DNA of 11,202 nucleotides from Bacteroidales bacterium (GTDB lineage Bacteria; Bacteroidota; Bacteroidia; Bacteroidales; Bacteroidaceae), in NCBI GenBank assembly GCA_004558865.1, contig SFCY01000075.1, positions 1-11,202 on the forward strand. Reading direction: 5' to 3'. The number at the start of each line of letters is the position of its first letter. Within the stretch, counting starts at the first letter, position 1. Under the pieces are notes generated by a model, which was not told the origin of the DNA, did not search any database, and saw only the letters and a list, made by a program, of their open reading frames with translations. This document shows, one piece after another, positions 1 through 5,991 of the stretch. The position numbers were made by a program, and so were the translations under genes.

Positions 1-489
1 GACGAGGCTGTCGACGAACGGGTCGGGGAGTCCATCGGTCACCTCGCGGCCCTCGTAGTCGCAGGGCTTGTGGTTGACATAGAGCACGGGCACGTTGATC
101 TTTCCAACCCTATGCCCGAGAATGTACACCGCCACCATCGGAAGCCCGTAGGGCGGGCGCAGCTCTTCCTTCACCATGTTCTCGGGGTTGGAGTACTGCG
201 CGCCGAGATACTGCCTGAAGCGCAGGGTCTCGGTCTCCAGCCATGTCTTTTGCAGTTCGATGAGAACCAGGCGCAGCGACCCGTCATCCTGCCGGACGCG
301 CGCCCCAAAGTCGATGCGGAACATGGAGATGTTGTCACGGTAGCCGTTGGTGTACTCGTTACGGCGTATCTGCACCTCCACCACCTCTTTCTTCAACAAT
401 GCCGAGAGAACGGTTCGGGCGATACGCTCGTCCTCCATCAGATACTTGAAGACGGAGTCATAGATGGGATTTGCCACTCGAATGATCAT
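1..489 (-). CDS. Rpn-type PD-(D/E)XK nuclease / putative transposase, 5' part only
   Basis: The visible part is the N-terminal 163 codons, with ATG at 487-489 and an open frame to the window edge. Residues 8-21 (start PIYDSVFKYLMEDE) match the opening of the PD-(D/E)XK family called 'nuclease family transposase' in Bacteroidetes (PDDEXK_2/Rpn). The catalytic core is recognisable: D60 in FRIDFG, then E78-L-Q80 in LIELQK, where Gln takes the place of Lys as is usual in this family. Family members are about 300 residues, so roughly half is missing. E. coli Rpn proteins are DNA endonucleases that promote RecA-independent recombination; whether this copy moves DNA is unknown. It has its own promoter at 530-560. 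Family assignment is confident, function is not. Confidence 0.85.
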   Translation of the reverse strand, partial: MIIRVANPIYDSVFKYLMEDERIARTVLSALLKKEVVEVQIRRNEYTNGYRDNISMFRIDFGARVRQDDGSLRLVLIELQKTWLETETLRFRQYLGAQYSNPENMVKEELRPPYGLPMVAVYILGHRVGKINVPVLYVNHKPCDYEGREVTDGLPDPFVDSLV

Positions 490-529
490 AATGCAACACG
501 GTTTTTGTTCTACGATAATTCTCCACGCA

Positions 530-560
530 CAAAGATAGGGAAAAAAAACGAAGCGCGCAA
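530..560 (-). promoter_or_regulatory. Bacteroidetes-type promoter of the Rpn-type gene
   Basis: On the minus strand TATCTTTG (537-530) fits the -7 consensus TAnnTTTG. A TTG (560-558) lies exactly 20 bases upstream, as the -33 element. Transcription would start near 525, giving a leader of about 36 bases before the ATG at 489. Confidence 0.65.
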
Positions 561-587
561 GCGAATCATGGGAAATGTTTCCATCTT

Positions 588-781
588 TTGCCAAGAGGCT
601 TTTGTTGAATAAGAAAATAGCACTCGCCAACTTTTGGCCATGGCTTAGGATTGCCAACACCCCGCCTTAAACAGCATTTGCCAAAGCTTGGACTACCAAT
701 CTTGCCAACTGACACGATATTCCAAGCCAGCTGTAAAGGACTATCGCGACATTTGCCACGATAGTCCGTGGCATCTGCCAC
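588..781. repeat. Periodic TTGCCA motif series
   Basis: TTGCCAA or a one- or two-base variant occurs at 588, 624 (TCGCCAA), 651, 678, 702, 724 (AAGCCAG), 753 (TTGCCAC) and 775 (CTGCCAC), spaced 22-36 bases apart. The first five are separated by multiples of three (36, 27, 27, 24), so on the minus strand TTGGCAA reads as repeated Gly-Lys-like codons in a 71-codon frame. This may be a degenerate dispersed repeat or a remnant of a repeat-containing coding sequence. The units between motifs are not alike, so it is not a CRISPR array. Confidence 0.45.
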
Positions 782-789
782 GAATCGTG
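738..789. repeat. Nested and overlapping inverted repeats
   Basis: GGACTATCG (738-746) pairs with CGATAGTCC (759-767), a perfect 9-bp stem with a 12-base loop. TGCCACG (754-760) pairs with CGTGGCA (767-773). GTGGCATCTGCCAC (768-781) is a 6-bp hairpin with a 2-base loop. CACGAATCGTG (779-789) is a 5-bp palindrome. The stems share bases, so they are mutually exclusive folds. The word TGCCACGA occurs twice (754-761 and 776-783). Confidence 0.6.
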
Positions 790-1135
790 CCTGACTTGTT
801 CCTGAACACTAAACTCAGTTTCCTTTAACATTGAATTATCAAGAATTGGTTGTGATTGATGGAATGTTCTCACACATGGGGGAACTGTCCAGCTCCAATT
901 GAGCCTCTCAATACCAACATTTGTTTTGCCAACGAATGATACGAAATCGCCGAATTAAATCAACACTCGCATGGGACGATTCCTTGTTGTCTCTCGACAA
1001 GGTCGCAAATATTCCTGTGATTCAAGCCCGCAGGGCGCCAGCCAAGTTGTCACTCTGTATTCTGTGCCTTCTCGGAAAACAGGGACATGGTCAACAGAGC
1101 CTGTCCTCTACCTCTTTTTCTGCTGGTTGTCGTAT

Positions 1136-1167
1136 TGAGCAATATACCCATTTTTAGGTATTGCTCA
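1136..1167. promoter_or_regulatory. Operator-like inverted repeat overlapping the receptor promoter
   Basis: TGAGCAATA (1136-1144) and TATTGCTCA (1159-1167) are perfect 9-base inverted copies with 14 bases between. The right arm contains the -33 TTG (1161-1163) of the TonB receptor promoter. The arm centres are 23 bases apart, close to two helical turns, which suits a dimeric regulator. The repeat is upstream of the predicted transcript, so an RNA attenuator is unlikely for this promoter. The regulator is not identified. Confidence 0.5.
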
Positions 1168-1191
1168 GCTGGTGGCATCTTTTTAACTTTG
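1161..1191 (+). promoter_or_regulatory. Bacteroidetes-type promoter of the TonB receptor gene
   Basis: TTG (1161-1163), a 20-base spacer and TAACTTTG (1184-1191) fit the -33/-7 consensus. Transcription would begin about 1195-1199, leaving a leader of only 20-25 bases before the ATG at 1220, with no Shine-Dalgarno sequence. Confidence 0.7.
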
Positions 1192-1219
1192 CAGCCATTT
1201 CAAACAACGACAAACCTTT

Positions 1220-3688
1220 ATGAGAAAATTTTCCTTTATCATGATGTTTCTGTTCTGTATGGTCGACATGCTGGCACAAAAGACCGACGCCATGCTCTTT
1301 GGAGACGTAAAGAGCAAGGCTACAGGCGAACATTTGGGCTATGCGGTGATTGCAGTGAAGAACACGCAATTGAACACTGTGGCCGATGCCAGCGGCCATT
1401 TCAAACTCGCTGATCTGCCGGTTGGCAAACAAACCATTACGGCCGCTTTGGTGGGTTATCGTGAACAGCAGGTTGAGGTGGATATGAAGAAGAACCAGGC
1501 TGTTGAGATATTCTTTGAATTGGAAGAGGATGTGCTTGATCTTGATCAGGTGGTGGTGACAGGTACGCGCACGCAGCATTACGTAAAGAATGTTCCTATC
1601 CGAACCGAGGTGATAACATCCGAGGCACTCCAGCGTAAAAACGCCCAGAATGTCTATGAGGCGCTCGAAGGAGTGCCGGGAGTCAGGGTGGAACAGCAAT
1701 GTCAATTCTGCAACTTCTCTTTGGTTAGAATGCAAGGATTGGGCGCAGAACACACGCAGGTTCTGATAGACGGAGAGCCTGTCTATTCGGGATTGGCAGG
1801 CGTTTATGGCCTACAGCAGATGGGAACCACCGACCTCGACCGCATCGAGGTGGTCAAAGGGGCTGGCTCTGCATTGTATGGAAGCAGTGCTGTTGCCGGG
1901 GCTATCAACCTTATCTCGAGAGAACCGACGTTTGAGCCATCGGTCAAAGGCGATCTGCAGTTCGGAAACTGGGGGCACAAGGTGTTCAACGCTTCGGCCT
2001 CTCTGCGCAACAATTCTGTTGGATTCAGTGCCTTTGCCCAGCGAATGGAGGAGGGCGCGGTCGACTATACCCAGGATGGACTGACACGAAGCGAGGTGAA
2101 TCACAAGGACGAGGTGTCCGACCGGGTGGACAGCAAGCTCAATAACTATGGCTTTGGCGTGTATTTCTACAGTCCCTTTGCGAAGAACGACAAACTCGTC
2201 TTCCGTGGAAAGGCAACACAGGAAGACCGTTATGGAGGAACGATGAAGGACGATCTCTATCTGAACCCTTATTCAGCGGGCACTGAGAATATCAATACCA
2301 ACCGCTTGACCGGTGAATTGGTTTACACACTTCCCATCGGCTTGTCGTCCGAACTCAACTATTCGGCTGCCTATGTGCGTCACAAGCGTAAAGCTACCAA
2401 TGATACTTTCTTGAGTGATTATAAGTCTACGCACAACGATGCCAGTCCTGACGTTGAGTCCATGCGTCCTTATCTGGCAAAGGAAAATACCTTTACCACG
2501 TCGCTCACCTTCGCCAGTAAACTGGGGCGTCATAGTCTGTTGGTGGGCGGTCAAGCCTATTTCAGCCGCCTGCGTGAGTCCGGTTTGTATTGCGTTACCG
2601 ACGAAGAATCCAAATACATCGGGGAGTCTTATACCTCGCTGGGCAAGAAGCACGCCGTAGAGTTTGGCTTCTTTGCACAAGACGAATGGAGTGTCCTGCC
2701 CAATCTGACTGTGGTTCCGGGCATAAGGTTGGATACCCACTCCTCGGGCGAGGAATATGAATCGAGCAAAACTGTGTTCGACAGTGCCTTCCCCAAAACG
2801 AAATTTAATGAAACCAGTGTGAATCCGCGTATAGCTGTGAAGTACGATGTTATGCCTGGCATCACCCTTCGCGCCAATTTCGGTACCGGATTCCGCGCTC
2901 CTTATGGTTTCAGTGAGGACCTTCACCTGTGTTCCGGCTCCCCACGCGTGTGGAAGTCTTCCAATTTGAAAGCTGAAAAGTCGATGAGTTACAATATCTC
3001 GGCCGATTATTATGGCCACGACATCCAGCTGAGCGCAAATGTCTTTCGCACCAAACTGTACAACAAAATTGAGTTTTCCGATGCTGACGATGCCGTGAGA
3101 CGACTGGGCTACACCTATCAGTGGGAGAACGTTGACGACGCCTACGTGCAGGGTGTTGAAGTCGGTGTGAAATACAATCCCATTCGGAATATGCGACTGG
3201 GTGTGAGCATGACGTTCAATCAGGGAAAATACAACCATGAACGTGCCGATTGGACCGACCGTTTGGCTTTGGTGAAAGGGGCTAATCAGCCGGACGATGT
3301 TGTCAAACGGATTGAGGAATATGCCAAGAACAGCAAGAATGTGGCTCGTTTCCCTGGTGTGACCGGTGACTTTGTGGCCGAATATACGCCAGGCTCCTGG
3401 ACTTTCTCGGTCACTGGCTCGCTGCAGGGTAGAATGTATGTCGACTATACGCATGAGGACGACAACAAATTGCAGTCGGCTCTCGGCTCTAAGCTTAAGG
3501 AAACGCCTGCTTTTACCACTTGGAACGTGCGCATAGCCAAGAAGATAGGGAGGCTGTTTACTGTCTATGTCGGCGGCAAGAACGTGTTCAGCTATCTTCA
3601 GGATGAAAAACATACAGACGATGCTGCGTTTATGTATGCGCCAGTGTATGGCGCCACCTGGTACGGAGGTGCAAGCATCACGCTCTGA
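1220..3688 (+). CDS. TonB-dependent outer-membrane receptor (metal/siderophore/cofactor type)
   Basis: This 822-residue protein starts with a signal peptide (residues 1-20, cleavage after MLAQ). A carboxypeptidase-regulatory-like beta domain follows (about 26-105), then a TonB box-like DQVVVTGTRT (109-118), a plug domain (about 125-234, with ALYGSSAVAGAINLI) and a 22-strand-type barrel to the C terminus. It would take up a scarce ligand across the outer membrane using TonB-ExbBD energy. No SusD partner is adjacent, and the size and plug resemble the FepA/CirA/BtuB group rather than SusC glycan porins, so iron, haem, metal or cobalamin uptake is more likely than glycan uptake. The plug has an unusual CQFC (C161, C164). 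The gene stands alone behind a promoter with an operator-like repeat, which suggests single-gene regulation. The substrate is not determined. Confidence 0.93.
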   Translation: MRKFSFIMMFLFCMVDMLAQKTDAMLFGDVKSKATGEHLGYAVIAVKNTQLNTVADASGHFKLADLPVGKQTITAALVGYREQQVEVDMKKNQAVEIFFELEEDVLDLDQVVVTGTRTQHYVKNVPIRTEVITSEALQRKNAQNVYEALEGVPGVRVEQQCQFCNFSLVRMQGLGAEHTQVLIDGEPVYSGLAGVYGLQQMGTTDLDRIEVVKGAGSALYGSSAVAGAINLISREPTFEPSVKGDLQFGNWGHKVFNASASLRNNSVGFSAFAQRMEEGAVDYTQDGLTRSEVNHKDEVSDRVDSKLNNYGFGVYFYSPFAKNDKLVFRGKATQEDRYGGTMKDDLYLNPYSAGTENINTNRLTGELVYTLPIGLSSELNYSAAYVRHKRKATNDTFLSDYKSTHNDASPDVESMRPYLAKENTFTTSLTFASKLGRHSLLVGGQAYFSRLRESGLYCVTDEESKYIGESYTSLGKKHAVEFGFFAQDEWSVLPNLTVVPGIRLDTHSSGEEYESSKTVFDSAFPKTKFNETSVNPRIAVKYDVMPGITLRANFGTGFRAPYGFSEDLHLCSGSPRVWKSSNLKAEKSMSYNISADYYGHDIQLSANVFRTKLYNKIEFSDADDAVRRLGYTYQWENVDDAYVQGVEVGVKYNPIRNMRLGVSMTFNQGKYNHERADWTDRLALVKGANQPDDVVKRIEEYAKNSKNVARFPGVTGDFVAEYTPGSWTFSVTGSLQGRMYVDYTHEDDNKLQSALGSKLKETPAFTTWNVRIAKKIGRLFTVYVGGKNVFSYLQDEKHTDDAAFMYAPVYGATWYGGASITL

Positions 3689-4000
3689 TTCGGGCATAAT
3701 CTCCCGCCTTGTTTATGGTCGGCCCTAAACTTTGAAACCAAGTCGGTACGGCTGCAGGTTACGCCGGCTGGGGCAGGTTGTGGGGCAATGGATTAATGGG
3801 TCGTCGCCTATACGCCCAAAGGTCTCCGCTGTATGATATGTTAAACAGCAGGCAGCTGCCCGAGACGATAGCCGTCAGATTATTTTTTGTTGTAGACTGC
3901 CAAGCAGAACTCTGGCATAGCCCAATGGGTATGCTTCTGTTTGGCAGTCTCTTTCGTGTGAGCGTATTTTCAGAATACGATTAGTCGCAGGATGCGCAGC
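3689..4000. other. Convergent spacer between receptor gene and DUF4834 gene
   Basis: No gene is supported. A 68-codon frame at 3778-3984 (+) spans the hairpin described separately and has no recognisable features. A perfect 10-base palindrome GGCAGCTGCC lies at 3851-3860. The main content is the long hairpin at 3894-3950. Confidence 0.6.
3894..3950. terminator. Long imperfect hairpin between convergent genes
   Basis: AGACTGCCAAGCAGAA (3894-3909) pairs with TTCTGTTTGGCAGTCT (3935-3950) over 16 positions with a single G-T wobble. Inside, GCATA (3915-3919) pairs with TATGC (3930-3934) and CCC (3921-3923) with GGG (3927-3929), closing on an AAT loop. It lies 51 bases past the DUF4834 stop and 206 past the receptor stop, the place for a bidirectional terminator. 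Neither side has a strong T-run, so it may instead be a dispersed hairpin element or an RNA-processing site. Confidence 0.5.
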
Positions 4001-4282
4001 TTACTCCACTTCCTTGAACTTCACGTATTCGCCCTCGTCCTTGTCGAATATCTTGCGGTTGGCCGTCTCTGGGTCGCGGGCGTCGACGATGGTCTCACCG
4101 CTTTTCGTTGTGGTCTTCTTTCCTTGGGTGGAGCCCTCCGGGTTTGGGGCGTTGGTGGCGTTGCGGAATGCGTTCATGGCACGGCGGCGGATGGTGCGGT
4201 AAAGGTACCACACGACGAGAGCCACCGTGAGGATGCCGGCCAATAGGAGGATGAAAACGAAGGAAAGAATGCTCTTCAACAT
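4001..4282 (-). CDS. DUF4834-like small membrane protein
   Basis: This 93-residue protein has one hydrophobic helix (about residues 4-28), then a basic stretch YRTIRRRAMNAFR (28-40), a polar linker rich in Thr, Lys and Gly, and an acidic-aromatic C-terminal end DEGEYVKFKEVE (82-93). The basic residues just after the helix suggest the tail faces the cytoplasm. The pattern, especially the closing GEYV-F-E motif, matches the DUF4834 family of Bacteroidetes, whose function is unknown. It is the last gene of the psd-pssA group, 96 bases after the pssA stop, with no TAnnTTTG promoter in between, so it is probably co-transcribed with phospholipid synthesis genes. A role in membrane biology is inferred from that position only. 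Confidence 0.75.
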   Translation of the reverse strand: MLKSILSFVFILLLAGILTVALVVWYLYRTIRRRAMNAFRNATNAPNPEGSTQGKKTTTKSGETIVDARDPETANRKIFDKDEGEYVKFKEVE

Positions 4283-4321
4283 GTTGTCGTCTTTTGTTGG
4301 GCGGGGTGAGCGTACTGCCCC

Positions 4322-4336
4322 TTACCTTATTATATA
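4322..4336. repeat. 15-base AT-rich word, copy 1 of 2
   Basis: TTACCTTATTATATA, preceded by a run of C, recurs exactly at 9918-9932 with the same kind of flank. This copy sits between pssA and the DUF4834 gene, 40-54 bases upstream of the latter's start. On the minus strand it reads TATATAATAAGGTAA. Confidence 0.5.
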
Positions 4337-4378
4337 CATATAGCCACAGCCTAAGCTCCTCGTCCGTCGAAGCCCGGC

Positions 4379-5098
4379 TCAGGTTGTTTGTCCGCGTCTC
4401 GACCTTAGCCAAATCAAGCAGCTCAACACCGTGTACAGTGTGATGACCACCCACCATCCTTCGAGTAGGCCCACGCCGATGAGGATGAGGGCCGCAGCGA
4501 TGGCAAAGATGTATTTCAGTTGGTTGGCTTTCCAACTGTAGTTCTTGAATTTCAGTGCGAACATGGGCAACTCGCAAACCAACATGAAACAGCTGAACAG
4601 CATCAAAGCCAACAGCAGGAACAGGATGTTGGGGCCAAGATCCTCAAGCCATGGGCCGCAGCACAGGATGAGCGAGCCCCAGAAGAGGGCGTTGGCAGGA
4701 GTGGGGAGGCCAATGAAAGAGGTGGTCTGGCGCGTGTCAAGGTTGAACTTGCCTAATCTCAGGGCGGAGAAAGCCGCCATGATATAGGCCGTATAGGGAA
4801 GCACCCCGCGCAGTCCCTGCAAGAACGAGGGATATTCCAGCACGCCCAACTGCCAGAAGAGGATGGTGGAGGGAGCCACGCCGAACGTCACGTCGTCGGC
4901 CAGCGAGTCCAGTTCCTTGCCGATGGGCGAGGAGACATGGAGCAGCCGCGCGGTCATTCCGTCGAAAAAGTCAAACACGGCACCGATGATCATCCATGCC
5001 ATGGCCCACTTGATGTTGCCGTTGAAGGCCATGGTCGTGGCGATGCAACCCGAAATGAGGTTGCAGCAGGTAATCATGTTGGGGATATGTTTCTTCAT
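4379..5098 (-). CDS. pssA: CDP-diacylglycerol-serine O-phosphatidyltransferase
   Basis: This integral membrane enzyme of 239 residues joins serine to CDP-diacylglycerol to give phosphatidylserine and CMP, the step before Psd. The CDP-alcohol phosphotransferase signature is complete: D43, D46-G47, A50-R51, G60, D64 and D68 with the canonical D-x2-DG-x2-AR-x8-G-x3-D-x3-D spacing. These residues bind metal and the CDP group. Several further hydrophobic helices follow (for example about 103-115, 135-150, 158-174 and 195-230). It begins 65 bases after the psd stop with no promoter visible between them, so the two are read as one operon. The length fits bacterial type II PssA. Confidence is high. 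Confidence 0.95.
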   Translation of the reverse strand: MKKHIPNMITCCNLISGCIATTMAFNGNIKWAMAWMIIGAVFDFFDGMTARLLHVSSPIGKELDSLADDVTFGVAPSTILFWQLGVLEYPSFLQGLRGVLPYTAYIMAAFSALRLGKFNLDTRQTTSFIGLPTPANALFWGSLILCCGPWLEDLGPNILFLLLALMLFSCFMLVCELPMFALKFKNYSWKANQLKYIFAIAAALILIGVGLLEGWWVVITLYTVLSCLIWLRSRRGQTT

Positions 5099-5163
5099 TG
5101 TTATATGTTTTTAGGCTCTGTCGCCGGATGGGAAATAGGGCTGTGCCGATCGGCCGATGCCTG

Positions 5164-5883
5164 TCAAGACACCTTTCCGGCTGTGGCGGGCTTCAGCTTC
5201 GCGATGACGGTGAGGTCGCCCGTGGTCTTTTGGCCGAGCTTCACGCACACCTCCGAGTCTGCAGGCAGGAACACGTCGACGCGCGACCCCAATTTGATGA
5301 ATCCCAAGTGCTCGTCGATATAGCATTCCTCTCCCTCCTTGGCGTAGGTCACGATGCGGCGCGCCATGGCTCCGGCAATCTGGCGGCACAGCACGTCCAC
5401 ACCATCGGGAGTGGTTATCATGATGTCGGCGCGCTCGTTCTCCTCGCTGGCCTTGGGCAGCCAGGCCTTGTGGTAGTTGCCGTCCTGATGGCTCACGCTC
5501 TTCACGCGGCCGTCTACGGGAAACCAGTTGGCATGCACGTTGAAGAGGCTCATGAAGATGGAAATCATCAGCCGCTTGTCGTGGAAGTATTCATTCTCCT
5601 CCACTTCCTCTATCACCACCACCTTGCCGTCGGCGGGAGCCACGACAATTCCCTCTGTGTCCTCCATGTTCAGATAGCGGATCGGGCAGCGGTAGAAGTT
5701 GAGCACGATGCCCCAGATGGGAACCGTGACCACAAGCAGCAGCCAAAAAGGCCATTTCGTATTATCAAAGCCATACCACAACAGGATACCCGCACCGCAA
5801 ATGAGCGCCATGCTATAGGTGAGCGTGTTGGTGCCTTCGCGGTGGATTCTGATATTTTTGATTTTTCTTATTTTCTTTCCCAT
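5164..5883 (-). CDS. psd: Phosphatidylserine decarboxylase, pyruvoyl-dependent
   Basis: It decarboxylates phosphatidylserine to phosphatidylethanolamine, the main zwitterionic lipid. The proenzyme (239 residues) cuts itself at L198-G199/S200-R201, Ser200 becoming the pyruvoyl group of the small alpha chain. Other family landmarks are VAPADGKVVVIEEVEENEYF (81-100), FNVHANWFPVDG (114-125) with His117, and CRQIAGAMARRIVTYA (166-181). Two N-terminal membrane segments lie at about 22-38 and 46-62. The start at 5883 (MGKKIRKIKNIRIHREG) is preferred to the upstream in-frame ATG at 6009: family members begin this way, and the promoter at 5906-5936 would start the message near 5902. It leads the operon psd-pssA-DUF4834 and is divergent from dnaE. 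Confidence 0.95.
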   Translation of the reverse strand: MGKKIRKIKNIRIHREGTNTLTYSMALICGAGILLWYGFDNTKWPFWLLLVVTVPIWGIVLNFYRCPIRYLNMEDTEGIVVAPADGKVVVIEEVEENEYFHDKRLMISIFMSLFNVHANWFPVDGRVKSVSHQDGNYHKAWLPKASEENERADIMITTPDGVDVLCRQIAGAMARRIVTYAKEGEECYIDEHLGFIKLGSRVDVFLPADSEVCVKLGQKTTGDLTVIAKLKPATAGKVS

Positions 5884-5905
5884 TAGTCTTCTGACTTTTC
5901 GTTTG

Positions 5906-5936
5906 CAAAGGTAACTTTTTTTTGTTGGCCGTACAA
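5906..5936 (-). promoter_or_regulatory. Promoter of the psd-pssA-DUF4834 operon
   Basis: On the minus strand TTG (5936-5934), a 20-base spacer and TACCTTTG (5913-5906) match the Bacteroidetes -33/-7 consensus. The predicted leader is about 18 bases. This placement decides the psd start at 5883. Confidence 0.7.
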
Positions 5937-5952
5937 ATTTTTCCTTTCCTTT

Positions 5953-5983
5953 TTGGCCATGTTGGTTTTTTACTGTAATTTTG
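5953..5983 (+). promoter_or_regulatory. Promoter of dnaE
   Basis: TTG (5953-5955), a 20-base spacer and TAATTTTG (5976-5983) match the consensus. Initiation would fall near 5987-5988, only a few bases before the ATG at 5992, so the dnaE message would be nearly leaderless. The psd -33 element lies 16 bases to the left on the other strand. Confidence 0.65.
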
Positions 5984-5991
5984 GACTCATT

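Larger units (their letters stand above)
490..1219. other. 730-base non-coding stretch, repeat-rich
   Basis: No convincing gene is seen. Short frames at 566-781 (-), 667-873 (-) and 921-1157 (+) overlap one another and have no recognisable domain. The stretch holds the Rpn-gene promoter at its left end, a series of TTGCCA-like words between 588 and 781 with a further copy at 926, nested inverted repeats at 738-789, a 6-bp hairpin ATTGAG-CCT-CTCAAT at 898-912, and the promoter and operator-like repeat of the TonB receptor at its right end. Apart from the 898-912 hairpin and the TTGCCAA word at 926-932, nothing stands out in 790-1130. Confidence 0.6.

Noticed and set aside
70..612. Plus-strand frame of 180 codons
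   Set aside because: It is antisense to the Rpn-type gene, whose minus-strand frame carries family motifs (SVFKYLMEDE, D60, E78-L-Q80) and a good promoter. The plus frame shows no domain.
588..781. CRISPR array suggested by spaced repeats
   Set aside because: The repeated word is only six to seven bases, the spacing varies and there are no long identical repeats or cas genes.
566..873. Two overlapping minus-strand frames of 71 and 68 codons
   Set aside because: They overlap in different frames, span the inverted-repeat cluster and lack a recognised domain or promoter. The Gly-Lys pattern in the first follows from the TTGCCA series.
900..1219. Cobalamin or other riboswitch ahead of the TonB receptor
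   Set aside because: The predicted transcript starts only about 20-25 bases before the ATG, and I could not find conserved riboswitch cores upstream.
921..1413. Plus-strand frames at 921-1157 and 1087-1413
   Set aside because: The first has no promoter or domain and covers the left arm of the operator-like repeat; the second runs across the receptor promoter and into its coding sequence in another frame.
2273..3697. Minus-strand frame of 474 codons
   Set aside because: It is antisense to the TonB receptor and has no recognisable protein features.
3778..3984. Plus-strand frame of 68 codons
   Set aside because: It covers the long hairpin, has no promoter and shows no domain.
4095..4577. Minus-strand frame of 160 codons
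   Set aside because: It overlaps the DUF4834 gene and the pssA 3' end in another frame, and lacks any family feature.
5098..5886. Plus-strand frame of 262 codons
   Set aside because: It is antisense to psd, which has complete catalytic motifs.
5953..5991. Earlier dnaE starts at TTG 5953 or ATG 5959
   Set aside because: These codons lie within the promoter, and the family N terminus begins at MEDFVHLHVH (5992).
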